The notes under the pieces were generated by a model. That model saw only the letters and a program-made list of their open reading frames with translations. It searched no databases and was not told the origin of the DNA. From Scatophagus argus (Eukaryota; Chordata; Actinopteri; Scatophagidae), in the NCBI RefSeq assembly GCF_020382885.2, contig NC_058512.1, forward strand, positions 5,854,802 through 5,918,801: a stretch of 64,000 bases of DNA. The letters run 5' to 3'. Shown here piece after piece: positions 12,002-23,455 of the stretch; positions within the stretch are counted from its first letter, which is position 1, and each line of letters starts with the position of its first letter. The position numbers and the translations under genes are program-made.

Positions 12002-15000
12002 TCAGGTATGAGCAGAGAGGTCCACGAGCCGGAAAGCCTCCATGAATTCATTGATATCGATGCTGCCATCTTTGTTGAAGTCGATGCTCTGGGCCAGATC
12101 TGCGATGGCCTTGTCACTGATCTCCACCTTAAGATGAGAGCTGAGCAGCTTCCAGGTCTGACGAAACTCCTCGAAAGAGATCAAACCTAGAAGAAAATAC
12201 AGAGGAGGATGTAACTGTAGATGTAACTTAGATTCTCGCTTGAGTTCCAGAGACACTAAAGTAAATGTCAGGGGATCCCCAAACTCAGTATTATTCATTC
12301 TCTGGGGATAATGAATGCCTGTACAAAATTTCGTCGCAACCCTTGTTAATGTTGTTAAGATATTTTAGTCTGGATCAAAGCGCTGGTCTGAAAGATTGAC
12401 ATACAGAAAGCTACGCCACCAGCATGTCTAAAAAAGGAATAACAGACAGGGATCTAGTTATTTGGATGCAGGCTAAGCTGCTTACTGACCTGAATGATCT
12501 GCGTCTATGATTCGGAAGATGGTTTCCAGGTTGGAGTGGTTTTTGTACATAGTCTCCAGGATACTGTTATCTGAGATCTGCAATAGAAGAGACAAATTAA
12601 GATTTTGCAACCCCGTGTGTGCAGTTTAGGGAAACGTAAAAGCAAAGCACACACTGGCGCTAGTGCTTGACTGACCTCTAGTTTGGGTTCAGTGATGGAG
12701 AGCTCCCTTATCCACTGTTGGTAGTCCACCATGCCGCACTGGGTGTTGCTGACAAGCTGAGGGCGCAGCACCCTCCAGGGTAGACCCAATTTCAGAACAT
12801 TCTCTGTGGCACTGGCCCACTGGCTGAGAGAGATCATCCCTGAAACACAGACAGAAATATTTAAAGGAGATAATATTAATGAATTATGGTTTTGAAAGAT
12901 TATTTACGTACTGGAAGATGACGATCTCTGTGTTCTGTTGTGCGTTACTGAAGTCACTGCTGAGTGTTATTGAGGCTCAGTACCTGTGTTGTTAGGATCA
13001 AACTCCTGGAACGCATTCATGAGATCTGACTTATGTACAAACAGCTGTTCCCTCAGAGCTTGCAGAGCTGATCTCTCTGTCCACCCGATGCTGACAAAGA
13101 ATAGGTGAAAAGACATTTTTACTTATACTGTATTTATCCTGGTGTAAGTTATTTGGGATATGAATATTGTCGTTTTTGTTGTTGTTGTTTTTTGTCATCT
13201 TAAATTTTGCGCAGCCTCATATGTACCTTTGTCTCAGGGTGAACTCTCGGCATGTCCTGCTGGCCTGGTACTGAATGAAGTGCGGGACCAGGTTATGACC
13301 CATCCTTATGTAGGCTCCTCTGTTGCTGCCCACCTCGTAGTAGTTAGATGCTGAAAATATAGTCAGCACCTGGATGCAACAGAAGACAGAAAGTTTGCTG
13401 AGGCATGCTGAATGTGACCCATGCCCTGTAGTTGCCCTCACTGCGTTCCCACTAATCCCAGTCACCCGATACCCTCACCCTCTAGCACACATGTTCCCCA
13501 GTCCCTCACCCCCTCTTACACACCAAACAGCCACAACATTAAAACCACCTGCCCGTTGTTGTGTGGGTTCCCCCCAAGCCATCACTGTACCCAAGGCTGC
13601 TTTGACCCATCAGGGCTTAGCCACAGGCCCCACTGTGGGGGCCATGTGGTATTTGGCTAATGTCCTACTTCTCGTCTGTCTGACCACAGTGTGTTCCTAG
13701 GTACTGTTATGTATTGTTACGGATTGTGCACTTGTTTCCATCATCGGTACCCCACCTCACACTCTACCCCATGCATATCTTTGTGCTCACCATGCGGTTG
13801 TGACAGAACTCGTAGCCTTCCTGTTTGCACTCATGGGAGCGGATGAGGAGCTGGAGGTTGTGTCTTCCCAGCACTTCCTCAGTGATATCTGGCCCCCAGT
13901 AGCAGCCTCCACCTCGCACCTCGTTGGGGATGCAGCCATTTTGGGGCATTGGGTCGCTCCACAACACGTCCACTATCTGGGTGGGTGAATCATTTATATC
14001 AATCAAATATAACTGAATGTCTGTGCTGTTACGTAACTCCAAAAGAAAACAAAACATTAAAATATGTGTGTGATGCACATACTCAATGTTGAACATAACA
14101 ACCACTGAGACTGAATATCCTTTGTGACATTTACTTGCTTCCACTCCTGCTCGTCTTTCTCTGTTGTTTCTCCAGGCTCTGGGTCTGAGTCAGAGTCGGA
14201 CTTTGTCAACTCCACATAGGACTGGTCGAATCCAGCAAGCCTGCGCCTCCTTTTCAGCTCTTCCTCCACTGACCAGTTGAGCTGACTGCTCACAGACTGG
14301 TTGTGGAGCGAGCGGCGTGGGAGGTCATGCCTGTAAGCCGATGCTGAGCTCTTGTAAGTCAGAGACCACACTCGACGTCGGCCTTCAACTGGTTCACTGG
14401 TCTCTCCGATTCTGTTGTTCATTGTTTGAGTCTTGCTGCCATTGACTGCTTGATGCGTTAGCTTGGGAGGTCTGAGAGCTGACACATACTGCACATGTTC
14501 AAAAATGCACAGATTAAATGCACTTAATATCATCATCTCGATAGTATGTATGGTTTTGGTGCCTGTGAAATGCACCGAATACATTTGTTGTTGATGCTGA
14601 AGGCCTCTCTTACTTTGTGTCTGTCCACTCTGGCTATCATGTCAAGGTCTGTTGTGTCAGAGATCCCACCGTGCACAATCAGCACCTTGTGATCAATCAC
14701 TGTGGCCAGGGGCAGCCAGCTGAAAATCTTCTGGAGAAGCTTCAGGATCTTCTTGCCATGCACCTGCAGACCCATCCAAGCTTATGGTGACTTACATGTA
14801 GTTCAAATTATTAGGATGAACTCTTGTCATTTGTTTCAGTTAACGTGTGCCAACATCATAACCCCCGCTGTAGTAGTCAGACATTATGTATTTTGTATGT
14901 CCTGCTGGGAAGACAAGCTGTTTATTTATTTTTATTTTGAGGACTCAGGGAATGGCCACAATCATACACATGGTGTGAGTGGAAAAAGTTACAAACAGAA

Positions 15001-17823
15001 GTTTATTTTTACACATGCACGCTGAATGAAATATATTGTTCCCAGCTAAACCACTGAAGTTTGGCTAAGAGTAATGTAATATCAAGGATATAGACAAAAG
15101 ACCTACCCTATATTTTCCCAAGACTTCTTTGGTGAAACCATATCTGGAGAAAACACACAATGAATAAACCAGATTAGAATGCAGATAAGCTGTACATATA
15201 ACATAATCAGAACAACAATACGTCAGTATTTGGAAGGAAAGCAGTGCACAGCTGTTACCTCAGGTTAACAATGTGGTCCTCATGGTTCCCCCTGTTCAGA
15301 TGGACATCATTGGGATAGACCAGCAGGAATCCAAAGAGGATGAGAAGGATCTCTAAGGAGTTTTTACCACGATCCACAAAGTCTCCATTGAAGACATACG
15401 GTTTCTCAGGGGACGGCAAGCCATTCTGGACAGGATAAATTAAAAGTGTTAATCAAAATGAACATCCCTGTCTGACGGCATTATGATTTGCATGTCATGA
15501 ATACCTTATAAAATATCAACAGCAGATCTTCAAGGTGTCCATGTAAATCTCCTGTCAGGGAACAAATAATGCATTAATATTTATGTGATTGTGTGCCTTT
15601 CAAGGACAATGAAAATAGTTCAGGAGATCATTTAGTAGAACGTGTCCAGGGAAAGCCTGCTGTTGCATACCACATATGGTAATCTCCTTGGTATGGCATG
15701 CAGAGACTTGATTGATATTTGGAAGAATTCTTAGAAGTCTCCAAGTCTCTCCAAGAAGCTGAAGAACATATCGCGCGTGGAGCTGCTACTAGGAAAAACG
15801 TATGAATAAACTTGAAGACTGAAGAAAAATGAAGAAATTATGAAGAAAAACAGTAGCCACTGGATATTTGTGTCTACTTGTGTGTCATGAGTGCACTTTA
15901 TGCTCCTGTGTACCTACTTGTTTGTGCTTGAAGGCATCTACAAGCTTCGATACCCCACAGAAGGTCATGGGGAAGGTCAGATGGGGGCCGTTGTAGCTGT
16001 CGGGTACCTCAATACTCTTGTAGCAAAAATACCTCTCCCATTCTACATCGCGACAGATTTCGTTCTTGCGAAAGATGTGAGATATTAGGTTTCCTACATT
16101 AAAGACAGACAGAGAAATAAAGTGAGGTGGACTAGTGCCACATTGCATTTCCCAACAGAAAGTAAACCAGAGCTCGTTATCAGTGATCTAATGAAACCTA
16201 CATATCCATTAATTACACAGCATTCTTACTTTCACTGCTTGCTGGGGTAAAGTGGTCCATCAAGAAGCCAAAGAAATTGTAGAGCTGCCGGAAGAAAAAG
16301 AGAAATTGTAAATTAAGGTTAATTAATGAACAAGTCTAATAATCTACAGCTATGCTATTGGCTCTGTGATGCTGTATATCGGCACAGCAGCGCTTGAGTT
16401 AAGCATGATGATATTTTGGCCCACTTTTGACCCAAATATGGGTGATGCATAAAAGGTTATGAGCTCAGAGTTGTTACAGTTCATCTGCTGAGGACCATGA
16501 ATCTCTATATCATATTACATGGCAATCCAATTTTTGATTTTTTGATTTTATTGACATTTTTCAAAAAAATCCAAAAAGGTCAGGCTTATGGTGCCCTTAT
16601 AGGAACAGAGGATCACCAAAGTCAGTATCCTCTGGGGATCATGAATTTCTTTCTAAAAGATTAATTACAATACATCCAGTAGTTGAGATATAGGATGGGG
16701 CTGTTATTCACGGGGTTTGGGCTCGGCCCCTGATTTCCAGTGAAGGGAAATCATAATACTTCAGCATACCAAGACATTTTGGACAATGCTATGCTTCCAA
16801 CTTTGTGGTAACAGTTTGGGGAAGGCCCTTTTCTATTCCAACGTGACTGTAGCCCAGTGCACAAAGCAAAGCTCCATAAAGACGTGGTTGGAACCTTTGA
16901 GATGAACTGGAACGGAGATTGTGAGCCAGGCCTTTTCATCAAACATCAGTGCCTGACCTGACAAATGCTCTGGTGCATGATTGGACAAAAGTTCCCACAA
17001 AAAAAATTCAAAATTTTGTGGAAAGCCTTCCAACAAGAGTGGAAGCTGTATTAGCTGCAAAGCTGTCTATGTATATAGAATGCGATGTCATGAAAGTCCC
17101 TGTTGGTGTAATGGTCAGGTGGCCCAATCCTTTGTCTATATGGTGTATTTCGGTCTGAATTAAAGTGCTGGACTAACTGACAGGATGACATTATTATGGA
17201 GGAAAAACTAGTTGTGTCACTGTGGAAATGGCACACTTGAGATTGATGTTAATCTTGTGTAAACCTCCAAAAGTATGTGACCTCACCTTGATCTGGTCTT
17301 GCTCTCCTGCATATTCAATAGACTGGAAGATGTTCCATGTGCACCTTCGTCTCATTTCCAGCCGGGCAACATACTGACGGTACCAGCGCTGGATCAACAG
17401 AGCTGCTCTGATTGCTGAAAATTGGGAGCGAAAACAAAGTACGTGGTCATAATCATGTTCTCTACCACTGTCAACATACTTTTGACTATGTCAGATGTAG
17501 ATTCATGGACTTACCAGTGGCAGCTTTACAGAGTGCATAGAAATAGAGTGGAGATGGCAAAAGTTATCAAAATCTGCCAATTGAGACTTATTTGCTGTTA
17601 TGAACACAAGCTGAAAAGACGTAATGGAATAAAACATTCATTTACCTGGAACTGAGATGCTCACTAAGAATGACAAATCACAAAGACACTGAAGTTAAAT
17701 GAGTGCAATAAGAAAGAACATTTCTTTGAAAACTTGACTCTTCACTAGAATGATTCTGGTGAGGGGCACACCTTTGTCACATTTCCTTCGCTGTACTTCT
17801 GATTTTCCCATGCCGCATCCCAT
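12002..17823 (-). CDS. ppef2: Protein phosphatase with EF-hands 2 (17 coding exons)
   Basis: RdgC/PPEF-type Ser/Thr phosphatase, retina-enriched in vertebrates. Coding exons in transcript order: 17772-17823, 17646-17663, 17287-17414, 16230-16284, 15918-16093, 15671-15785, 15505-15551, 15259-15425, 15107-15143, 14614-14763, 14135-14488, 13791-13976, 13227-13369, 12984-13090, 12676-12839, 12490-12577, 12002-12186; 2172 nt, 723 aa. N-terminal MGC suggests myristoylation/palmitoylation. An IQ motif ([20 protein letters not shown]) covers residues 26-45. PPP metal-site motifs: GDLHGH (182-187), GDFVDRG (211-217), GNHE (243-246), [21 protein letters not shown] charged insert of about 120 residues (354-nt exon) splits the catalytic domain, as is typical. 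Three C-terminal EF-hand loops follow: [27 protein letters not shown]. Named ppef2 rather than ppef1 from synteny with nup54 and aff1. Confidence 0.95.
12270..12428. repeat. Dispersed teleost repeat, copy A (ppef2 intron)
   Basis: The stretch matches a very common teleost interspersed repeat from memory. Marks are 'ctggggataatgaat', 'ctgtacaaaatttc', 'agatattttagtctgga' and 'gccaccagcatg'. It shares these with copies at 16596-17210 and 47270-47395. I know no secure family name. Confidence 0.65.
13500..13690. repeat. Dispersed repeat fragment with 'cagccacaacattaaaacca' core (ppef2 intron)
   Basis: The core is a frequent signature of an interspersed fish repeat (reverse: GGTTTTAATGTTGTGGCTG). 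The following GC-rich stretch (CCCATCAGGGCTTAGCC...) fits the same element. It lies between coding exons 13227-13369 and 13791-13976. Family not named. Confidence 0.55.
16596..17210. repeat. Dispersed teleost repeat, copy B, split by a Tc1 element
   Basis: The left part (16596-16692: 'ctggggatcatgaat', 'acatccagtagttgagata') and right part (17146-17210: 'tttcggtctgaattaaagtgctgga') are contiguous in copy A. They are separated here by a transposon fragment, so this is one older repeat interrupted by a later insertion. It lies in the ppef2 intron between 16284 and 17287. Confidence 0.6.
16693..17147 (+). mobile_element. Decayed Tc1/mariner element, 3' half
   Basis: Reading plus, the sequence matches the C-terminal half of a Tc1-like DDE transposase gene: 'ttccagtgaagggaaatc', 'cttccaactttgtgg', 'cagtttggggaaggcc', 'gatgaactggaacg', 'gtggaaagccttcc'. 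It ends in a Tc1-type terminal repeat (TGTAATGGTCAGGTGGCCCA to TATATGGTGTA). The left terminal repeat and the first part of the gene are missing, and the frame has in-frame stops, so it is an inactive DNA-transposon relic. The right end abuts TA, the expected target dinucleotide. Confidence 0.8.
17646..17663 (-). other. ppef2: 18-nt micro-exon of ppef2
   Basis: Between the first coding exon (17772-17823) and the IQ-motif exon (17287-17414), an 18-nt exon with an AG before it and GTAAAT after it supplies residues VSISVP. Skipping it would also keep the reading frame. It is inferred from splice signals, phase and the need for a linker before the IQ motif. Confidence 0.6.
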
Positions 17824-18196
17824 GGCCTTTTGCTGCTTTCACTGTCAAAGACAAAAATACTTTCATGTGAGAATGTGAGTTATCTGACCTTGAACTTGTG
17901 TTTGCAACCTTTGAATAATAACATAATAGTTTAACAAATTTTTAGATTATTCAATTTTACTACACATTTCTATATTAGAAAAATTATTGACATTTTTTGG
18001 TCACAAACATAACATCAAAAGATTTGAACAATTTAGAGGAATAATTTGGCTTACTTATAATTACTAGATGTTTTGCGAAAATGTGGATAAAATAAGCATT
18101 TGAGTAGTTCATTTCATGTCTAAAGGGTCTACTGAAAGTAAATTTGAAAATATTGTACAACAGAAAACCGCCAGATTTGTCCAAAGCAAACCTTAC

Positions 18197-18260
18197 CTGA
18201 CCACGTTACCTTTCTTTCATTACCTCCTCTCACTTCTTCTTCACCTTTAAAGAAACACGG
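18197..18260 (-). other. ppef2: Probable 5'UTR exon of ppef2
   Basis: A strong minus-strand donor (TCAG then GTAAGG) sits at 18195-18197, and an acceptor lies just upstream of the ATG exon (TTTGACAG, then 27 bases to the ATG). This implies at least one non-coding first exon beginning beyond 18197. Its outer limit is unknown; 18260 is a guess. Confidence 0.4.
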
Positions 18261-18515
18261 TCATTCATTTTCTCTACAAGCCAGCCAGCCACCCTGTTAC
18301 AGCTTGGAAAAATAAAGCAGAAATGCGTCATGCCTTATACTTTTCCATTTCCCAGACACAGTTCCAAGCAGTTGTAATGTTGTAATCAGATGTCCCCTCT
18401 CTGCAGCTACTCACCCCCATCCATCACAAACACACACTGGCTAAACGCTTGTGAATAGCTGAGCCTAGTGTGGTGGACAGGTCTTGTGATCACTTTAACA
18501 AAACAAGATATAAGT

Positions 18516-18527
18516 GGATTAGGATTA
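18516..18527 (+). promoter_or_regulatory. Tandem CRX/OTX-type motifs upstream of ppef2
   Basis: GGATTAGGATTA is two head-to-tail copies of GGATTA (TAATCC on the other strand), the core bound by OTX/CRX homeoproteins in photoreceptors. It lies about 320 bases upstream of the inferred ppef2 5'UTR exon. Fits a retina-expressed gene but is motif-level inference. Confidence 0.35.
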
Positions 18528-19561
18528 AACCTTACTACGACTGACATCTACGCTGAATAAACGGATGACGGCTCTGATAAAGGGCAACAACCTCTTTTGA
18601 AATGAGGTTTATGTTGGCCTCAGCTCAGGACGCGTCATCGTTACAGCACAGCTATGAACGTCAGTATTATCTCCATGAGCAGTTAATTGTCATCTGGCAT
18701 GTCTGAATCTCAAAACAATTCATCAATTCAGCCTACTTTGTGACATTTCATCAAAAACTAAACATTACAAGCTTCACAAAGGTCATTGCAGGACTGTTGC
18801 ATCGTAGTTCATAGTCACAGGAGGTGTTCTGTCTATCTGAGGTTATCATATTTAAGTCTTGTAATGTTTCCCAAGGGCGAATTTCTGCAAATGTAGCTTC
18901 TTCATCTTGCTACATTAAATCTTGCCACATTTTTAAAAAGTCTAAATTTTCGTTAAACAGCGATGAAAGGTAAATGTCTTTGAAAGGAAAAAAAAAACAT
19001 CTGTAAAGCTGACCTTGTCTTTTGTGTGTTGAAATAAATTTCAAGAATGTCCTCTGTGTTGTCTGGTTGTGGAACATCTGCATCTTTCATCCTTCACAGT
19101 CTTTCATCTGTGCATAAAGGCTCTTTGTGATCCCAGCCAGCACCAGCTGCTGGTGGTGTGACTCCCAGCAGTAAGTCTGATACTCAAGGACTCCATTCAG
19201 TCCTGTTTTTTGTGTGTATTTATAAGGCTTACAGTATTATTTATATTTGTTAGTGTCAGTAGATCCAGTGAAAATACTAATACTACCTCTCATAGTACTT
19301 TATGACTTCCTTATTTTGTCCATGGAATTCAGTCTAGAGTACATTTTTATATTATTTTTACAATAATGGGAAGTTTTGTGACATCCTGTTGTTTGCCTCT
19401 GCTTGTGTATGTTGCCCCTCCAGCTGCTGACAAATGCTGTTGCCCTGATGGTCTTGTGGTTCTACATACATTCCTCGTAGCCGTAAGAGTACCTGTTCAA
19501 ATCTGCTCTGTACCAAAGTGTGTCTATCTACTCTTGTGGTTAAATGGTTGATATGCCATAA

Positions 19562-19740
19562 CTAAAGGTGGTGTGGTGGTTAGCACTGTTGCTTCACAGC
19601 AAGCGGGTTCTGGGTTCAAGTCTGAGGTCTGGGCACTTCTTTGTGGAGTCTCCCTGTGCCTGTGGGGGTTTTCTATTGATAATCCAGCTTCCTCCTGCTG
19701 TCCAAAAAATACGGTTACTGCATATACATAGGCCACATTG
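19562..19740 (+). repeat. tRNA-like headed dispersed repeat
   Basis: 'ggtggtgtggtggttagcac' followed by 'gggttctgggttcaagtc' resembles polymerase III A and B boxes. 'tttgtggagtctccctgtgc' and 'cttcctcctgctgtcc' match the rest of a repeat common in fish genomes. It is diverged, and its class is not certain. Confidence 0.6.
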
Positions 19741-20884
19741 GGGGTAGACTCCCTCATTTGAGGTTTTATATTTATATTTATTATATTATATTAATGGTTC
19801 AGTTTTGTTTGCTGGTTGTTTGCTACAGTCACATACTCCACTGACTGGCGCACAAATCAAACACACCCTTTGTTTCAAGGCAGGCTATTTAAACTGATGC
19901 CCTGCCTGCTGTAGCTATGCTGTACAGGTGCAGTGCCCAGTGCTGGGCCCATCTGCTCCCAGTGTTGTATCAGTTTATAACAAGAATTCCTGTGACACTG
20001 TTGATCTATTATAGTTTGATATCCAGTGCAGCAGATAAAGTGTGTATTTTGGGCTATGTGGGAAAGCTCCTGATGCAGTCTCGCTGGCACATAAATCAGT
20101 GCTGCCAACCTTACTTGCTGTGGGCCTTCACATATTAACATCACCTGCACTACTCATTGTTGTTTTGAGTTAGATTTCTTCCCTCCTCATTCTATCGTTA
20201 AATGACAACTGCCTTTCATGTTAGGCCAATAAATGGGAGCTGAAATAGAAACTGATAACCGCTCGTGCAGAAGTGAATAGGCTGCATGGGTTTTGCAGCT
20301 TTGTGGTTGATTATTGAAATCATCTAAAAAGAGGCACTCAGTGTTTCCTTTCCATGCTTGTCTGGTTTTGTTAATGAAAAGTAAAAATCTCTCCAGCTAT
20401 TGTTTCACATGCTTTTGTGACTTCTCTGCACTGCCCGCTCTGAATGAGAGGATTAAAACCCCTTAAAAGTCAGTTGGTTTTAAAACCAATATCAGCCAGA
20501 ATCTAGCAAGAGAAAAATCAACAAGAAAATGCATGCTGTGCTACACATGTATCACAGTAAAATATCAGCTGCAACAGTAGCTATATGTATGTAAATTAAT
20601 ATTAATTTTCTTATGTGGCACTATCTCACTATATGTGTGTATACCCCTTAGATTGTGTGTTAAAAAATAAATAAAATCCACTTTTCAAGGTGCAGTGCTG
20701 CACACAAGTCTTTGATGAGAATATTTAGCTTTGTGTAAACATCATAAAGCTCCAGTGATGAGCTGGAACAAGCTAATAGAGAATAAGAAGTGTCCATGTT
20801 AAAGGTAGTCTAGTCAATCTAATAAGGTGTTCTACTTTTAAGATGCTTACAAGCGAAAATTGTGTGATTTATAAGATGGAGGGA

Positions 20885-20940
20885 CTTTTTTATTGGATGT
20901 CACTACATTGTACACGTGTACCTAATAAAGTGTATGTATG
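20885..20940 (+). repeat. Dispersed repeat tail ('gtgtacctaataaagtg')
   Basis: 'tgtacacgtgtacctaataaagtgtatg' is a commonly seen end of a teleost interspersed element. Only the end is recognised. Family not named. Confidence 0.45.
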
Positions 20941-21216
20941 TATTGTGAAATTAGATGATTTTAACAATGTTTAAGCAGCATAAAGAGGTGCAAACATGTG
21001 CTTCCTCACACTGTTTTTACCTCATGTGAACTGCAAGCACATTATTTCACATGTAAATCTCACATATATAAAATGTGAACTTCAGACATTTCCTAAATAT
21101 TAAGTCACGCACATGAGGTTATTACACGTGAATATTTCTGTTTGTCTTCGATCTTTCGGTCTCTCCTTCTTTCTCTGCTGGATTGTCCGCCTTGTGTTCG
21201 TTCACAGGGATGAGAC

Positions 21217-21268
21217 AACAATGTTAAGTATCTCAAGGCCAAGCAGGGGTACAGAACGGAAGATAAAA
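21217..21268 (+). promoter_or_regulatory. gsdf promoter motif cluster (SOX/DMRT-like, NR5A/SF-1-like, TATA-like)
   Basis: Within 52 bases lie AACAATG (21217-21223, a SOX consensus; its reverse context ACATTGTTG also resembles the DMRT core), TCAAGGCCA (21233-21241, an exact YCAAGGYCR SF-1/NR5A site) and GATAAAA (21262-21268, TATA-like). The last is about 170 bases before the gsdf ATG. SF-1 and Dmrt1 have been reported to control gsdf in fish, so the arrangement is plausible. Binding itself is not shown. Confidence 0.4.
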
Positions 21269-21438
21269 ACTCAGGTTCCCAGGCCCTGACAAACAATAAT
21301 TATTTAGCACAGCATCACCGTCTGGTCGTTCCTATCTCCTCGTCCAACCAGACGCACAGAACCAACCACTGCCTTCGTCTGCCACAAATCTGCCTCAAAA
21401 GCAGTTTATCTATAGACTGAGCGTCGAGCTTGTGCACC

Positions 21439-23455
21439 ATGTCCTTTACGTTCGTTGTCTCGACTATGCTTCTGGGCTCTTCAGTAGTGATTGCGTTTGT
21501 TTTGCAGCCACCCAAGGAAGACTCTGCAGCCGTTGCAAACTCTCCTTTTTCCAGTGACAGGTCAGTATCAAACTCCATTGCTGTTTGTGCTTAGAATATG
21601 TTTCGCTTTTGCCAGTGGTGATATTTGTTTGTATGCTAGTAACATTTAAATCCATTTACCTCAACCTACACATGTTGATGCATGTGTAGGTTGACTGAGG
21701 ATCGGTTTGACCATCTGGGTTTTCTAAGAATGTTGTACAGAGATGAAACACGTTCTTGGAATGTTTCGGCCATTGAATCAGTAACTTTGCCAAAGTTGAT
21801 ACAGTGAGAGCATTACATTTAACAACCACATCTGGCATTTATTTAAGCACAGTAGCTATTAATAATGCGCTTTACTTTACTAGTCTTGACTGGAGTGTTA
21901 AAACAGTAATTAATTTGATTGAAATGCCCAGAATTACTTCAGTTTCTGCGTGTCTCTGTTCATTCATTTTAAACGTTATGCACTATTTAATTGACTTGCT
22001 ATGCGATGTTCAGGTGCCAGGGTGAGTCATTGCAGTCCATCAGGAAAGGTCTCCTCCGCTCTCTCAACTTGCAGATTGAGCCACAGCTGCCAGCTGGTGT
22101 GCTGGATGGCATCAGAGAGCAATGGAGGAGCACCTTCAGCAACATTGCTCACAGAGCCAACGATGCTGTAGGTAAATGGACCCCAACGTTCACAGAAATA
22201 ACTGTAGAGCCCACACTTTTCTAACCTGAGCCTACCACTTAGTTGCTTAATCAAAGTCCAGCTAAAAGTCTAACTCACTTTCCTTTTCACTGTGTCCTTC
22301 CAGCTCCAGCGGTCTCTGGCTACTCCCTGTCACCTGATGGTGGGAACAGCACAGGTCTGAAGTGTTGCTCCATTGCCTCGGAGATCTTCATGACAGGTAT
22401 GCATCAAGTTGTGCGTGTGTTCGTGCATGCTGACATGTACTTATGAAGAACAATGGTACAAGTGTAAAATGCACTGTTATGTTTGACAGATCTGGGATGG
22501 AACAGTTGGATCATTCATCCTACCAGCCTTACCATCGTTCAGTGTGCACTCTGCAACCCTGAAGTGAAGACACTGCAGTGTTCATCACCCCAGACAAATG
22601 ACCAGGATGCCGACTCAAAGGTATATCTCTCTATGATGTGTAAATATTAAAATAAGTGTCTACAAACCCCATTTACCTTATACTGTACTGAGTTACATTT
22701 CTGTTTGACATTCACATACATTTATAGTTCTGAGGTGTGCACTTAAAGTATTCATTGTATGCATTAGTGGAGATAAAAGTACTATATTTCCCTCTGAATT
22801 GTCTTAATCTATATACTTAGCTACTTTCCAGCACAGCCTTTGAGCTTCAGTGTCTGCAGTCAGCTCTTAGTTTACTTTGGTGTGTTCTGGAGATGAAACA
22901 GCTGTCAACACAGAAGCATGTTTTCTCCCTCTGCCAGCATAAATGAACTGTACCATCACAGGCTTAGACTCCCTCAAAAGTTGGTGAGCCAGAAATTATA
23001 TGTATTATAGAAAAGGAAGATGGTACACCTGTGGCAGAATGAGTGCACATGACATGAAATTATGCATTGTGGATACAGAGGATCATTTTGCTCATATTAT
23101 CAACTTTACTAAATTTATTTGAGGTAAATTTCGTTTGTATTCTCCTTTTACTCTAATAGTTTATGCACACCTTTAATTGAAAAATTCCAGACAATTACTT
23201 TTTCAATCTTTATCTACAGTAGTATAGCCAATACAGCATGCAAGAAACTGCAGTATGAATGTGTACAGTAGAACTGTGACTCCTCTTTTCTTTGTCCTTT
23301 TCCATGTCCAGGTGCCATGTTGTCAGCCCACCTCCCAGGTGATGGTGCCTGTCGTCTACGTGGATGAATTCAGCACCGTCGTCATCTCCTCCGTGCAGAT
23401 GACCAACAGCTGCGGCTGTGGACGTGACAACATCCAGCAGCCCGGCGGAGAGTAA
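21439..23455 (+). CDS. gsdf: Gonadal soma-derived factor (5 exons)
   Basis: Secreted TGF-beta superfamily ligand of fish Sertoli and granulosa cells, linked to male differentiation in several species. Exons: 21439-21560, 22014-22171, 22304-22396, 22490-22620, 23312-23455; 648 nt, 215 aa. The N-terminus (MSFTFVVSTMLLGSSVVIAF) is a signal peptide. A short helical pro-region follows (CQGESLQSIRKGLLRSLNL). The cysteine-knot part shows KCCSIASE, DLGWNSWIIHP, a short QCALC in place of the usual CxGxC, VPCCQP, and CGC near the C-terminus. No RXXR furin site is visible. The length, the five-exon layout and the nup54/ppef2/aff1 neighbourhood all fit gsdf. Confidence 0.93.
22735..22800. repeat. Short 'AGTAAAAGTAC' repeat fragment in gsdf intron 4
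   Basis: 'gtggagataaaagtactatatttccctctgaa' resembles part of the interspersed repeat seen more fully at 26598-27295. Short and diverged. Confidence 0.4.

Larger units (their letters stand above)
18261..21210. other. Intergenic DNA between divergent ppef2 and gsdf
   Basis: About 3 kb without a supported coding exon. It contains CRX-like motifs (18516-18527), a tRNA-like dispersed repeat (19562-19740) and a repeat tail (20885-20940). Open frames at 19366-19551 and 19875-20150 have no splice or start context. The right end is the gsdf promoter. Confidence 0.5.

Noticed and set aside
19562-19640. Functional tRNA gene
   Set aside because: A- and B-box-like words are present but there is no cloverleaf; the flanks match a dispersed repeat.
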